From contig NZ_JAPDPF010000006.1 of the NCBI RefSeq assembly GCF_026283925.1, forward strand, positions 124,001 through 188,000: DNA of 64,000 bases, in the 5' to 3' direction. The first letter of the stretch is position 1, and each line of letters opens with the position of its first letter. Positions 1-9,559 of this stretch are shown here, piece by piece. The stretch is from Dyella halodurans (GTDB lineage: Bacteria; Pseudomonadota; Gammaproteobacteria; Xanthomonadales; Rhodanobacteraceae). The translations under genes and the position numbers were made by a program. Under the pieces are notes generated by a model. It did no database searches, was not told the origin of the DNA, and saw only the letters and a program-made list of their open reading frames with translations.

Positions 1-1098
1 ATGGCGGCTCGGACTTGCGTAGTAGCCCGCGGCGCGATCATTGATGCTCTTCAAATACTCATCAATGGAGAGCAAGCCGGCGCGATACGCCAAGAGGAGC
101 GAGTAGTACTCCGCGGTGCCTTCGCTATACCACGCCGTCTCTCCATGTGTGCCATCGAGGCTAGGCCAGGTATGGGCCATCTCATGGGAGAGAAGACTCT
201 TGAGCTCTTCCAGCGTGGGCTTGGCCGGCGGGTAGTAGCCAAACATGAAGGAATGCGCCAACGCCGTACCGCCGGTGCCCTCATAGGGGTTTTGACGCAT
301 GAACACGCGATACGACGAGTCGGTGTCACCGAAGAATCGGGACATGTAGTCGTACAGCTTGCCGACCCATGCGCCGAGCGCCTTGGCATCAAAAGGTGGC
401 TCCGAGAGCCAGTAGGCATTCAGTCGAGCGTTGGGCGTATCCGATAGGGTCTTCAAGGGGCCCACGGCGTAGTAGCTGAAAGACAGCACCTCGGACGGGA
501 CCACCGCGTGGACGTCACCATCACCCAATGACCATACACCGTGGGACCCGGCCGGCATGTCACTGAGATCCCACTTGAGGTTGACGTTGTAGGGGCCCGG
601 CGACACCGGTGTGGCCATGAAGGTCACGCCCGCGCCTATGAAGCCTCCGCTTTCCGAACGTAGGTCAAATAGCGGACCGTTGTTGGTACTCGCCGTCACG
701 ACGCGCGGAGGCGCTCGGAAGCTCACCACGACATCGCCCTTCGTCGCGCGCGCAACGTTCCAACGCCGGTAGGCACCCTCTGGCGTTTCCGCCTCCTGTG
801 ATTGGCTTAGCGGCAGAGGGCCGGATGCATCAGTCGCCGTCAGCGCGTCGCCGTCGTAGCGGGCGCTCGGAACGCCCACCAGTTTGAGCGGCAGACGGAC
901 CAGCGGACTCCCTGCAGCAAGCTTGGGCTCCTGGATCGTCATGGTGACACCCAGGTATCCGTCCTTGGCGGACGGCGCATGGGGCTTGAGGACCAGGTTC
1001 AAGTTGGGAGGAGGCGCATCCGCCGCCGTAGCTGACGACACGACACCCGTCGCCATGCAAAACAGTGCCGCCGAGACGGCTGCCGCAATCCGCTTCAT
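1..1098 (-). CDS. M61-family secreted aminopeptidase (glycyl aminopeptidase-like), C-terminus cut by window edge
   Basis: The frame is open from an ATG at 1098 to base 1, giving 366 codons without a stop, so the C-terminal part lies outside the window. The start is followed by a short basic stretch and an alanine-rich hydrophobic segment (MKRIAAAVSAALF...), which reads as a Sec signal peptide. An HExxH motif (sequence HEMAHTW, His305, Glu306, His309) is the gluzincin zinc site in the context usual for M61 peptidases. These release N-terminal residues, often Gly or Ala, from peptides in the periplasm. The gene is the last visible member of a minus-strand run of secreted peptidases and PLP enzymes, 131 bp downstream of the class V aminotransferase-like gene. 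The M61 assignment is good; the exact specificity is unknown. Confidence 0.82.
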   Translation of the reverse strand, partial: MKRIAAAVSAALFCMATGVVSSATAADAPPPNLNLVLKPHAPSAKDGYLGVTMTIQEPKLAAGSPLVRLPLKLVGVPSARYDGDALTATDASGPLPLSQSQEAETPEGAYRRWNVARATKGDVVVSFRAPPRVVTASTNNGPLFDLRSESGGFIGAGVTFMATPVSPGPYNVNLKWDLSDMPAGSHGVWSLGDGDVHAVVPSEVLSFSYYAVGPLKTLSDTPNARLNAYWLSEPPFDAKALGAWVGKLYDYMSRFFGDTDSSYRVFMRQNPYEGTGGTALAHSFMFGYYPPAKPTLEELKSLLSHEMAHTWPSLDGTHGETAWYSEGTAEYYSLLLAYRAGLLSIDEYLKSINDRAAGYYASPSRH

Positions 1099-1229
1099 GA
1101 ATCACACTCCAAGATGGTTGGGCCCCAGCGCTGGCGTAATGCACAACGTTGGAACAAAAAGGACGAGTACGTGTATGGGCACGTAGGAAGTAACTCGGGT
1201 GGTGGCATATGCCCGCCACCCAGAAGCCT

Positions 1230-2477
1230 TTACGGGTGCGGCAGTGCCCCAAGGGCCCGTTCAATGTCCGCCATGGTGTTGAAGACGGACGGCGTGAACC
1301 GAATGCGGTTGCGGCCGACGGTTATCTGTACCTTCGCCGCTTTGAGTGCGGGCCGGAGGCGCTGCGCATCCTTGACCGCGAACGTCACAATCGGCGCGGT
1401 ACTTTCCGGAGGCGTTACCAACTCAAAGCCGCGCTTGGGCAACTCCGATTTGATCCTGTCCACCAATGGCCTAGCATGGGCCTGGATGGCAGGAACGCCA
1501 ACGCGAAGAATGTAGTCCAAGGAATAGTCGAGCAGACCAATGCCCATGTGCGAATACGTGCCTCCCGCGAAGTACCCGGTCGCATCGTGAGAGGTGCCGT
1601 AATCAGCGACCTCGCCGCCCGGCGGATCGTACGGGTAGACATGCGTCTGAAAGGCATCGAGCTGGTAGTAACCGTAGACAGGGTGTTGAATGCGATCCAA
1701 CACCTCCTTCTTGACGTACAGGAACCCGAGTCCGAAGTCACCCATCAACCACTTATACGAGGCGCACGCAGCGAAATCCACGCCGGTCGCCTTGACATCG
1801 ATAGGCACGCTCCCTGCCGCGTGGATGATGTCCGCGTAAACCAAAGCGCCCTTGGCATGTGCAATCTCGCAGACCTTCTTGAGGTCGTGCTCGAAGCCAT
1901 TGAAGGTCGAGACGGCGGATACCGCGACGAGCTTGGTGCCCGAAGTCACCGCGGCCTCGATATCTTCGATACGGATGCGATTGTCCTTTGGCTTGACCCA
2001 CGTGACATTGACGCCCTGCTTGGCAAGCGCCTCATACAGGTAGAAAGAACCGAAGAAGTGCAGTGTGTCGGTCACCACGTGCGCCCCAGCTGATGGCAGG
2101 CCGAGCGCACGGAGCACCAACTGCTCACCGGCCGTGGTGCTCTGTACGAAGGTAACCTCAGTGCGTTCAGCGTTAATCAACTTGGCAAAGTTGCTGAGCA
2201 CGCGTTCCCGTATAGGATCCATGTCAAAGGAAGTGCTGCGCGGATCGCCCATGCGATCAGCCAGGTAGGCATCGAGTGTCGCCCTGGACCCTAGACTTAT
2301 CGGATGCATGGTGCCGGAATCGATGTAGGCCTCGTCGTTCTTCCAATACTCGATGCCACCCAGTCCCTTCAGAATCTCAGGTTTCCCAGGCTTGGACTGC
2401 GCCGCGGCCCGCGAGCACAAAGGCAGCGTCGCCGCGAGACCAGCAGCAGCGAGAAAATTCCGGCGATTCATGTGCAT
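1230..2477 (-). CDS. Tat-exported class V aminotransferase-like PLP enzyme
   Basis: This is a 415-residue protein of the cysteine desulfurase / isopenicillin N epimerase-like class V aminotransferase fold. The N-terminus has a twin-arginine signal (NRRNFLAAAGLA, residues 4-15), so the folded PLP enzyme is probably exported to the periplasm. Visible fold elements are the phosphate-loop region QSTTAGEQ (about 112-119), Asp216 in YADIIHAAG, which would pair with the PLP ring nitrogen, and the Schiff-base Lys242 in SYKWLMGDFG. The ATG at 2477 has an AGGGG ribosome site 8 nt upstream; the ATG two codons later is an alternative. It sits between secreted peptidases and probably acts on amino acids or small peptides they release. 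The substrate is not deducible. Confidence 0.85.
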   Translation of the reverse strand: MHMNRRNFLAAAGLAATLPLCSRAAAQSKPGKPEILKGLGGIEYWKNDEAYIDSGTMHPISLGSRATLDAYLADRMGDPRSTSFDMDPIRERVLSNFAKLINAERTEVTFVQSTTAGEQLVLRALGLPSAGAHVVTDTLHFFGSFYLYEALAKQGVNVTWVKPKDNRIRIEDIEAAVTSGTKLVAVSAVSTFNGFEHDLKKVCEIAHAKGALVYADIIHAAGSVPIDVKATGVDFAACASYKWLMGDFGLGFLYVKKEVLDRIQHPVYGYYQLDAFQTHVYPYDPPGGEVADYGTSHDATGYFAGGTYSHMGIGLLDYSLDYILRVGVPAIQAHARPLVDRIKSELPKRGFELVTPPESTAPIVTFAVKDAQRLRPALKAAKVQITVGRNRIRFTPSVFNTMADIERALGALPHP

Positions 2478-2655
2478 GACGATTGCCCCTTGGTTTTGGA
2501 CGACTTCTGCAGTGGACGCATGGCCACCGCGACAACGGCTTCATTCGTCAGCGCACCACAATCACGATCCGATTCCGCCACGGGCAGATCACCGTGGCGC
2601 AGTCGGTGGCGTCGTGGACCGCGCTTCGCTATTGGCTTGGAAGCTGATGCGCTGC

Positions 2656-4167
2656 TCATGGCGACGCAGGGTGCTGCACGAAGTCGCGCAGCAGGTCAGA
2701 AAACTTCTTCAGCCGTTCATCACCGTCGTAGAACGAGTGGCCCGAGGGAAAGGCAACCTCTCTCAGGCGACCCTGAGGAATACCAGCGCGCTCCATCGCG
2801 TAGCGGGAACCATGCCAAGGAGTGGCCATGTCATACAGGCCACCGGTGAGGAGCACGCGCATATTGGCCTGTTTGCGTGCTGCATCACCAATAAACGGGG
2901 CCGCATTCACGTAGAAGCGGTGACCGTCTTCTTCACCTTTATCGTCTGCCCAGTTCCATGCGCCATTCACTTCAAATGAGAGCCCTACATAACGACGATC
3001 CGTGGGAACGCCGAGCTCGTTACGAAAGTATTGATCGTTGATACCTACTTTTTGGCTCACATGCAGCGACGGATCATTCGTGGGCACGCCCGTAGGCGCC
3101 TTGGCGTGCAGCGGGCCCGTTTCTCGGGCGTCCAAGCGACCCACCCTCAGGTCCTTTTCCGCGATAAGGCTATTGAGATAGTCCTCGCTACCAATGCGAA
3201 GATTGGCGTGGGCGATACGATCAGCCGGTAAACCGATGTAAGACGCGACCTTTTGCGCAACCGCAGCGCGGTGCTCAGGTGTGATCGCATCACCCAGCTG
3301 TAGCGCGGTGGCGTATTCGTTCATTGCGTACGCGTCGGCTTCCGCAACAAAGGCCTCTAAAGCTTCTCCGCGTCGATCGACCTTATTGTGGTACCAGGCC
3401 GCAGCCGCCATGGTTGGCAGATTATTGATGAAGGATTGGTCGTTCCCTTTGGCTTCATCGCTCGCACTGAAATCCAACGCCGCCGACACAAAGATGAGAC
3501 CGTCGACACGCTGATCGCCGAGCAATTTCATCATCGTGGCGAGTCGGTACCCACCGTAGCTCTCGCCCATGATGTAGATAGGCGACTGCTCTCGGTGATG
3601 CTCTTGGAGCCAGCCCTGAATAAACCCAAGGATCGCCTTGGCATCACCGTCAGGGCTCCAGTACGGATGGGCATCGCCACCGGGTAGCACACGGCTGAGC
3701 CCTGTACCCACCGGATCAATGAAGACCAGATCGGCAACGTCGATAAGACTGTAGGGGTTATCGCTAAGGTAGGGTGCTTTGTGGGCGTCGTCTGGGTCTT
3801 TGATCCGTCGAGGCCCAAGAGCATGAAGATGGAGAGGCGTCGAAGAAGCACCAGGACCTCCATTGAACACAAAGATGACGGGACGCCCCTCCACATTAGT
3901 CAGCCCCTTCCGCAGATAAGTCGTTGCCGACATCGTCGCCGCGGGATGACTCGGATCAGCCCCAAGGGGCACTTCCGCGAACGTCGCCTCATAGGCGACT
4001 GTCTTCCCGCCGACGACCAATTTATGGGTTGTGGTAACGGGACGAATGGGGGACTCAGCGGGATCTGCTGCCTGCACCGCTGTTGCGAGACTAAGCGCTA
4101 CGAGTACCGCCAACCCGCGGCGGCAGAAGGATGTCGATTTGGCGCAAACAGCGGTCGTTGGCTTCAT
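2656..4167 (-). CDS. S10-family serine carboxypeptidase, secreted (first copy)
   Basis: The 503-residue product starts with a Sec-type signal peptide (hydrophobic core about residues 18-33, likely cut after VQAA). It has the S10 hallmarks: the oxyanion-hole loop FNGGPGAS near residues 101-108, the nucleophile Ser203 in GESYGGYR, an acid residue in GGLYDMATP and a histidine in PSGHSFYDG near the C-terminus. S10 enzymes release C-terminal residues from peptides at acidic pH. The protein is a paralogue of the next gene upstream (4249-5760), with the same layout but modest identity, so this is an old tandem duplication. It is probably part of the same operon, with an 81-bp gap between them. Confidence 0.88.
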   Translation of the reverse strand: MKPTTAVCAKSTSFCRRGLAVLVALSLATAVQAADPAESPIRPVTTTHKLVVGGKTVAYEATFAEVPLGADPSHPAATMSATTYLRKGLTNVEGRPVIFVFNGGPGASSTPLHLHALGPRRIKDPDDAHKAPYLSDNPYSLIDVADLVFIDPVGTGLSRVLPGGDAHPYWSPDGDAKAILGFIQGWLQEHHREQSPIYIMGESYGGYRLATMMKLLGDQRVDGLIFVSAALDFSASDEAKGNDQSFINNLPTMAAAAWYHNKVDRRGEALEAFVAEADAYAMNEYATALQLGDAITPEHRAAVAQKVASYIGLPADRIAHANLRIGSEDYLNSLIAEKDLRVGRLDARETGPLHAKAPTGVPTNDPSLHVSQKVGINDQYFRNELGVPTDRRYVGLSFEVNGAWNWADDKGEEDGHRFYVNAAPFIGDAARKQANMRVLLTGGLYDMATPWHGSRYAMERAGIPQGRLREVAFPSGHSFYDGDERLKKFSDLLRDFVQHPASP

Positions 4168-4248
4168 AATGGCTTGTGTTGAATGGCTGGGTGAAGTGGA
4201 CTGCGGAGTTCAACGGGCATACCGCAGCTGACGAAAGGCAATCAGGCC

Positions 4249-5760
4249 TCAGGGGGCCGAGGGTTTGGTGGCATACGTTTCGGGGGCACGTTCATGCGGT
4301 GCGACCAGTTTGTGGAGGTCATCGCTCATCTGGGCCAGGCTTTCGGACACCGTGTACGACATGTGCCCGGACTCGTAGTAGGCGATGCGAACCCGGTCTT
4401 TCGGCCAGCCAGACTGGGCGACCGCATACTCGGATGCGCCGGTCGTCGTAAGCGTGTCGAAGTAGCCCTGGCCGATGACCACACGAAGCCCCGGCGCCCG
4501 CGTCATGGCGTCTTTAACCATGGCCAGGTAGGGCCAGTCGCCAAACGGGCTCTTGGCGCCCCAGCCCCAGTCGTCTAGCTGGACTTCGGCCATGCTCCGG
4601 AACTGATAGCCCGTCTTGACCTTCAATTCGTCCCTGGCGTACTTGGCAAACGCAACTTCGGCCGCGTGCGCCACCTTCATGGAACCATCGGGATGTGGGT
4701 CGTCTTTGGTTATCGTGGCCTTGTAGCGCCCATCGTTCGCAGATAGCACCTGGTGCTGTTCTTTGAACATAAGGTTGCGGTACAGGACCTTCGATACCTT
4801 CAGATCGTTCGCCACGAACGATGCTGCCGGCAGGCCCGTCAATGCTTCGAGCTTGGCCGCGATAGCATCGCGCTCGGCGGCTGGGAGGTTGTCTCCCTTG
4901 AACAGCGCCGGCATGTAAGTGCTCTGGGCGAACTTTCGTGCATCGTCGAGATGACTCTCGAACGTCTTGCCTGTGTGGTCTACCTTGTTATGAAACCAAC
5001 CCAAGGCGGCCAACGTAGGCAGAGACACGGTGTAGCTAATGATGTTGTCGTGGCGCTGGGAGATCTCTGCGATGTTCAGCGCCTGCCCCTGAAGGAAGAT
5101 GCCATCGAGGTGCACAGGCTCTTTGAGATGGGAAATCTTCTGGGCCGCGGCCGCCGCGCGGAGGGTACCGTAGCTCTCGCCGAACAGGTACACGGGTGAT
5201 TGTTCCCGGCCATGTGCCTTAAGCCACGCCTGTACGAACTGGGTTAGCTGATCGGCATCGCTATCGACGGAAAAGTACGCCTCAGGAGGCGTTCCCGGGG
5301 AAACACGGCTATACCCCGTGCTCGCCGGGTCGAAGAAGACCAGATCGGCGACATCAAGGGGCGAGTTGGGGTTGTCGACTAGCGGTGTCGCAGGAATATC
5401 CGCATCGACGTCCGCGGGGACCACAAGTCGTCGCGGTCCAAGACCCAACATGTGCAAGTAGACCGAGGATGTGATCGGGCCGCCGTTGAAAATGAACATC
5501 ACCGGGCGGGTCTGCGAGTCCTTCATTCCTTCGGCAATGTAAGACACGGACACCAAGTCAGCCGATGGCCCCTTCTCCCCACTACTGACATGAGTACTGG
5601 CGACTTCAGCGGCATAGCGAATCTTCCTGCCGTTAAACACCCCGCGGTGATGCGTGGTCACCTGCGGTGCGGTACCGGTATCCGGAGCATCCTCTGCATG
5701 CAGGACGAAGCCGGGAGCGATCAAGGAGGCGAGCAACACTCCCGCCAATAGAGCTTTCAT
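4249..5760 (-). CDS. S10-family serine carboxypeptidase, secreted (second copy)
   Basis: This secreted serine carboxypeptidase-like protein is about 503 residues long. Landmarks are FNGGPITSS (oxyanion region), the nucleophile in GESYGTLR, the acid in GYFDTLTT and the histidine in ESGHMSYT, so the triad looks intact. The start at 5760 (MKALLAGVLLA) has AGGAA 8-10 nt upstream and begins directly with the signal peptide. An in-frame ATG at 5781 would add seven residues but has no clear ribosome site. It lies 39 bp downstream of an exported RidA gene. Together with the paralogue at 2656-4167 and the M61 gene it points to extracellular or periplasmic peptide degradation. Confidence 0.87.
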   Translation of the reverse strand: MKALLAGVLLASLIAPGFVLHAEDAPDTGTAPQVTTHHRGVFNGRKIRYAAEVASTHVSSGEKGPSADLVSVSYIAEGMKDSQTRPVMFIFNGGPITSSVYLHMLGLGPRRLVVPADVDADIPATPLVDNPNSPLDVADLVFFDPASTGYSRVSPGTPPEAYFSVDSDADQLTQFVQAWLKAHGREQSPVYLFGESYGTLRAAAAAQKISHLKEPVHLDGIFLQGQALNIAEISQRHDNIISYTVSLPTLAALGWFHNKVDHTGKTFESHLDDARKFAQSTYMPALFKGDNLPAAERDAIAAKLEALTGLPAASFVANDLKVSKVLYRNLMFKEQHQVLSANDGRYKATITKDDPHPDGSMKVAHAAEVAFAKYARDELKVKTGYQFRSMAEVQLDDWGWGAKSPFGDWPYLAMVKDAMTRAPGLRVVIGQGYFDTLTTTGASEYAVAQSGWPKDRVRIAYYESGHMSYTVSESLAQMSDDLHKLVAPHERAPETYATKPSAP

Positions 5761-5799
5761 CACGGGTTTCCTGGTAGTCATGGCCTAAGGCGATCGGCG

Positions 5800-6276
5800 T
5801 CAGGGAGTGGTTGTCGGTGCGGTGGCGTAGCCAATGCACTCCACTTCGAGCGCCGCACCCAGCGCGAGGCCTGTCACACCGAAGGCACTGCGCGCGGGGA
5901 ACTGGCCAGGCTGGAAGTAGGAGCGGTACACCTTGTTGAAGGCATCCCAGTTCTTCATGTCTGCCAACATCACCGTGCACTTGGCAATCTGCTCGGGTCC
6001 AAGCCCGGCCACCTTCGCAGCCGACATAAGGTTGTCCATGGCGAGGCGAGCTTGGGTATCGAAATCCTTGCCCAGGCCATTCGCATCGGCACCGATTTGA
6101 CCCGACAGATAAACGGTACTTCCGGCCCTGACGGCTGGTGAGAACGGATACTTCCCTTGACCGGTGGTGTAGTGAACCAGCCCGTCCTTCGGTGAAGCGG
6201 CCTGCGCCACATCAACGGAGCACGTCAGGACCAACCCAATGAGCAGTGTGGAGATCGGCGAAGGTAGACGAGGCAT
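5800..6276 (-). CDS. Exported RidA/YjgF-family protein
   Basis: The 158-residue product is a RidA (YjgF/YER057c/UK114) trimeric small protein with a clear N-terminal signal peptide (MPRLPSPISTLLIGLVLTC...), unusual for a family whose founding members are cytosolic. The mature part shows the family pattern VYLSGQIGADANG, the central TQARLAMDNLMSAAK and the C-terminal ARSAFGVTGLALGAALEVE. The catalytic arginine of true RidA imine deaminases, expected in that C-terminal block, is present as the Arg of ARSAF. A strong GGAGA ribosome site precedes the ATG. It follows a second RidA gene by 45 bp. Its role may be to hydrolyse reactive enamines or imines made by the neighbouring PLP enzymes; that is inference. 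Confidence 0.85.
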   Translation of the reverse strand: MPRLPSPISTLLIGLVLTCSVDVAQAASPKDGLVHYTTGQGKYPFSPAVRAGSTVYLSGQIGADANGLGKDFDTQARLAMDNLMSAAKVAGLGPEQIAKCTVMLADMKNWDAFNKVYRSYFQPGQFPARSAFGVTGLALGAALEVECIGYATAPTTTP

Positions 6277-6321
6277 GTAAAGGTTCTCCTGGCAGGGACA
6301 ATCACGAAGTCCGGGGGCAAG

Positions 6322-6807
6322 CTACGCCTTCAGCGAAAGTTCGCCCTCAATCTCCACGGGAATCTGGAAGGGCAATTCGGCCATACCGACCGCGCTACGT
6401 GCATGTGCTCCTCGTCCTGGTCCGTACAGCTCGAGGATGAGGTCGGAGAAGCCGTTGATCACTTCCGGCTGACGCGCGAAGCCAGGCGCTGAATTGACCA
6501 TCCCGAAGATGCGATGCCAACGCTCGACCCTATCCAGGTCACCGATGGCACGCTTTAGACTGCCCAGGATAGAAAGTGCGGTGAGGCGCGCCGCTTGGTA
6601 CCCCTCTTCCACCGTGAGATCCGCGCCTACTTTCCCGAGGGGCTTGGCGATGCTGCCGTCGGGCGCTTGGGGCGCGTGGCCAGAAATGATGACGCGTGTG
6701 CCGAACACCTGGACAAATTCGAAGGGAAGCACCACACCCTCGGGAACGACAACTGCAGGTGGAAGCTGCAAGCCAAGCGACGACAAGCGCGATTCGATTT
6801 CACTCAT
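6322..6807 (-). CDS. RidA-family protein (cytosolic, YjgF-like subgroup)
   Basis: The 161-residue product belongs to the longer RidA subgroup with the pattern SRLSSLGLQLPP ... TRVIISGHAPQAPDG ... YQAARLTALSILGSLKRAIGDL ... HARSAVGMAELPFQIPVEIEGEL. No signal peptide is visible. The ATG at 6807 has AAGG about 8 nt upstream; a GTG three codons earlier (6816) is an alternative start. It is 15 bp downstream of the class I/II aminotransferase stop, so it is almost surely co-transcribed with it. RidA proteins remove reactive enamine/imine intermediates that PLP enzymes generate, which fits the neighbour. Confidence 0.85.
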   Translation of the reverse strand: MSEIESRLSSLGLQLPPAVVVPEGVVLPFEFVQVFGTRVIISGHAPQAPDGSIAKPLGKVGADLTVEEGYQAARLTALSILGSLKRAIGDLDRVERWHRIFGMVNSAPGFARQPEVINGFSDLILELYGPGRGAHARSAVGMAELPFQIPVEIEGELSLKA

Positions 6808-6822
6808 GGGCGACACCTTGAG

Positions 6823-7986
6823 TCAGGATGATTGTTGAATCTGGTAGCGAAGGAGCCCGGTGCGTAGACGCTCCACGCCGTCGCGCACGTGCAATGGGTT
6901 CTTACCAAAGCCCAAGCGAAGGTGCCCGGGCCGACCAAAGTACGATCCCGGAGCAACCGCGAGGTGATCACGCTCCCAGAGGTATCGGGCTACAGCCACG
7001 TCGTCATGGCTCAGAAGAAGCCTAGGGAAGTACATGCATCCGAACTTCGGCACGGGCCCGGCGAGCAAGCCTTCTCGCTCGAGAATGACTGACTGCTCGG
7101 CCATGTAGGGGCGCGTGACTTGAAGGATGGATTGCCAGTGGCGCTCAAACGGCTCGATATCCTTCAAGACGGACGCAGCCACTGCATGGGTCACCTTGGA
7201 CACGCCTAGCTCAAAGCGGTCGTACACCACTTGGATACGGTCACGCGCCGCCTTCTGCGCGATGATCCAACCGCAACGAAGGGCAAACAGGCCGTATACC
7301 TTAGAAAGACTACTCACAGTCACAAGGGCCGGCGAGAGGCGAGCAGCAGCGCCGGCACGCGATCCATCCGTAATAAAGTCGCCATACACCTCATCCACGA
7401 CGACGATGACGCCGGCCCGCTCGGCAACGATGGCCAATTCAGTCAACGCGCGATCAGACAGAGCCGCGCCGGTCGGGTTGTGGAGATTGGTGACGACGAT
7501 CAGCCGTGTTTCCGGTCTGATTTGGCTAACGATGGTGCTTACATTGAGCGTGAAATCCTGGCCAGTCCGGTCGACATAGCTGATGTCTGCGTGACAGCTA
7601 TGAGCCAGATCAGGAAAGAGATCGAAGTGAGGTCGCTCGACGATGATGTGGCTACCCTGCTCGAGAAATGCACGGAAGATGATGGCGAGCGCACTGGCTC
7701 CGCCAGTCGTGCATATGATCCAGTCCGGGTCGACCGCATACCGTTCGGCGAGCGCCTCGATAACGTCAGGATTTCCGCGTGCGAAGACACTTCGGTAATG
7801 CGGATTCGCCTCGCTGGCAAATGAGGTCCGGACTCTTTCCCTGAGCAGCGCTGACGGTTCTTCGACAGTGCTGTCAAAGAGGAGATTGATCGAAGGATCG
7901 GTCCCGGCAACTTGAACGACCGAACGACACCACTCGGTGTAGGAGCTACCCGGCGCAGTCGGTTCGTTGGAACGCTGTTTCAGCAT
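6823..7986 (-). CDS. Class I/II pyridoxal-phosphate aminotransferase
   Basis: This fold-type I aminotransferase has about 387 residues. The PLP lysine lies in VSSLSKVYGLFALRCGW, the Asn-Pro-Thr substrate-binding block in NLHNPTGAAL, and the ring-nitrogen Asp in VVVDEVYGDF. The frame is open upstream as far as 8172 and would overlap the MFS gene by 62 bp. The residues before 7986 do not look like the family, so the ATG at 7986 (MLKQRSNEPT) is preferred although its ribosome site is weak. An AGGAG lies 55 bp upstream at an ATC codon and makes the start uncertain. Substrate unknown. It is coupled to the RidA gene downstream and the transporter upstream. Confidence 0.83.
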   Translation of the reverse strand: MLKQRSNEPTAPGSSYTEWCRSVVQVAGTDPSINLLFDSTVEEPSALLRERVRTSFASEANPHYRSVFARGNPDVIEALAERYAVDPDWIICTTGGASALAIIFRAFLEQGSHIIVERPHFDLFPDLAHSCHADISYVDRTGQDFTLNVSTIVSQIRPETRLIVVTNLHNPTGAALSDRALTELAIVAERAGVIVVVDEVYGDFITDGSRAGAAARLSPALVTVSSLSKVYGLFALRCGWIIAQKAARDRIQVVYDRFELGVSKVTHAVAASVLKDIEPFERHWQSILQVTRPYMAEQSVILEREGLLAGPVPKFGCMYFPRLLLSHDDVAVARYLWERDHLAVAPGSYFGRPGHLRLGFGKNPLHVRDGVERLRTGLLRYQIQQSS

Positions 7987-8110
7987 AGAGTTACAGATGT
8001 CTCGGCGCGCGACTGGAATCGCCGTCCGTGGATTGATGAGGTTGATGGAAACTCCTGTCCGTTTGGACCACGCTGGAAGGGCTGGACCAGGCGCTCCATT
8101 CGAAGACCAC

Positions 8111-9559
8111 TCACGCGGAAACACGTGCGTCGGCGAGCGCGCGCTGTCGTCGCACTCGCTGCAGATCCGCATCGGGCAGGTGATACCGGGTCAGGCACGC
8201 TACAGCGATGAATGCCAGTGCGCAGGACGGCAAGGTCATGGCCAAGCGGATACCCATGGCAATGTGGGGACCCGCGTGTTCCACGTGACCGTCGTAGCCA
8301 ATAATCGACAGGGCGAGGCCCGTAACGAGACCACCCAGCGCCAATACGGTCTGCTGCTGAGATACCCACAGACCATAGATCGTGCCTTCTCGGCGCTCGC
8401 CGCTAATCAGCTCGTCGACATCAACCACATCAGGAACCATCGCGCTGGGCAGCAAATCACCACCGGCCTGGAAGATCCCCACCACAACCATCGCGGGATA
8501 AATCAGCCAGTGCATGTTGTCCGGTACAAAGAGTGGCGCGGTCCATGCCAGGCCAGCACCGCCCCAGCTGAGCATGCACATGGGGCGCTTGCCGAAGCGC
8601 TCGGCGGCCTTGGCCCACAGCGGCGTGACGAACGCCGACGTCAGGGAGGCAATGGGAAACAGTACGCCCGCTAGCGCTGCACTTTGGCCCAGCACCACCG
8701 TGACGTAATAGACGAGGAGCCCCACAAATGGGAGCTGGCCCAAAAAGTAAATCGCGTAGGACGAGATGAGCACCCAGAATGGGCGATTCGCACGCATCGC
8801 GACGATTTGCTGTCGGAGACTTGCGGGCTCTTTCCGTTGCGACGTAGTGGACCGCGCGCCCGCAGTCGCCAGGAATGCGATGACGCCACTCACGATGATG
8901 GCACCGCCGAAAGCGATGCCCATCCAGCGGTAGCCCTGAGCGGGCTCGGGCGCGAGCTGCACGATGCGTGGAGCGAGCGCAACGCCACCCAGCACCGACA
9001 GACGGGCGACTACATTCTTCCAGCTGACCAACGAAATCCTTTCGACATAGTCTTCGGTCATTTCCGTGGCCATCGCCAGGTAAGGCACCTGATAGACGCT
9101 TAACCCGGTATTCGTCACGATGAAAAGCGCCAGAAACGCCAAGGCGAACAGCCAGCCACCATCCAAGCGCGACATGCTGAAGATCAGAGCGAAGCCGATG
9201 CCCCAAATCAGCGCACCACCAATCAGGAACGGGCGCCGGCGGCCATAGCGCGTATCAGTCCGGTCGGAGATCTGACCTACGATGGGGTCAATGACAATGT
9301 TCCAGATACGCGGGACGAGCAGCAGGACGCCCGCGAAGGCCGACGGGATATGCAGCACATCGGTCATGAAATAGAGGAGGTACATGGCGACGATCGCCAC
9401 GTAGCTGGCCAGGCCTATGTCGCCCAGCGCCCACCCGCCCTTGATGCGTATCGGCAACGCCTGATGCGGCCCCGACTGCCCCACGAGGGTCTCAGGCCCC
9501 TGATCCTGGCTCGCCGCCACGCCTTCTTTGGCCACCTTCAAAATCTGCTCCACTGACAA
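8111..9559 (-). CDS. MFS transporter, GPH (MelB-like) cation symporter family
   Basis: The 482-residue integral membrane protein has about 12 hydrophobic segments. The pattern near the N-terminus (YLLYFMTDVLHIPSAFAG, then PIVGQISDRTDTRYGRRRPF) is the hallmark of glycoside-pentoside-hexuronide:cation symporters such as MelB. Family members import sugars with Na+ or H+, but relatives in peptide/amino-acid gene clusters carry other solutes, so the cargo is open. The track-supported start is a TTG at 9559 preceded by a G-rich stretch. It heads the minus-strand catabolic run and is divergent from the Lrp/AsnC regulator at 9828, which is the obvious candidate to control it. Confidence 0.85.
   Translation of the reverse strand: MSVEQILKVAKEGVAASQDQGPETLVGQSGPHQALPIRIKGGWALGDIGLASYVAIVAMYLLYFMTDVLHIPSAFAGVLLLVPRIWNIVIDPIVGQISDRTDTRYGRRRPFLIGGALIWGIGFALIFSMSRLDGGWLFALAFLALFIVTNTGLSVYQVPYLAMATEMTEDYVERISLVSWKNVVARLSVLGGVALAPRIVQLAPEPAQGYRWMGIAFGGAIIVSGVIAFLATAGARSTTSQRKEPASLRQQIVAMRANRPFWVLISSYAIYFLGQLPFVGLLVYYVTVVLGQSAALAGVLFPIASLTSAFVTPLWAKAAERFGKRPMCMLSWGGAGLAWTAPLFVPDNMHWLIYPAMVVVGIFQAGGDLLPSAMVPDVVDVDELISGERREGTIYGLWVSQQQTVLALGGLVTGLALSIIGYDGHVEHAGPHIAMGIRLAMTLPSCALAFIAVACLTRYHLPDADLQRVRRQRALADARVSA

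Noticed and set aside
7987-8172. 62-residue N-terminal extension of the class I/II aminotransferase
   Set aside because: It overlaps the end of the MFS gene and is unlike the aminotransferase family; kept only as a possible alternative.
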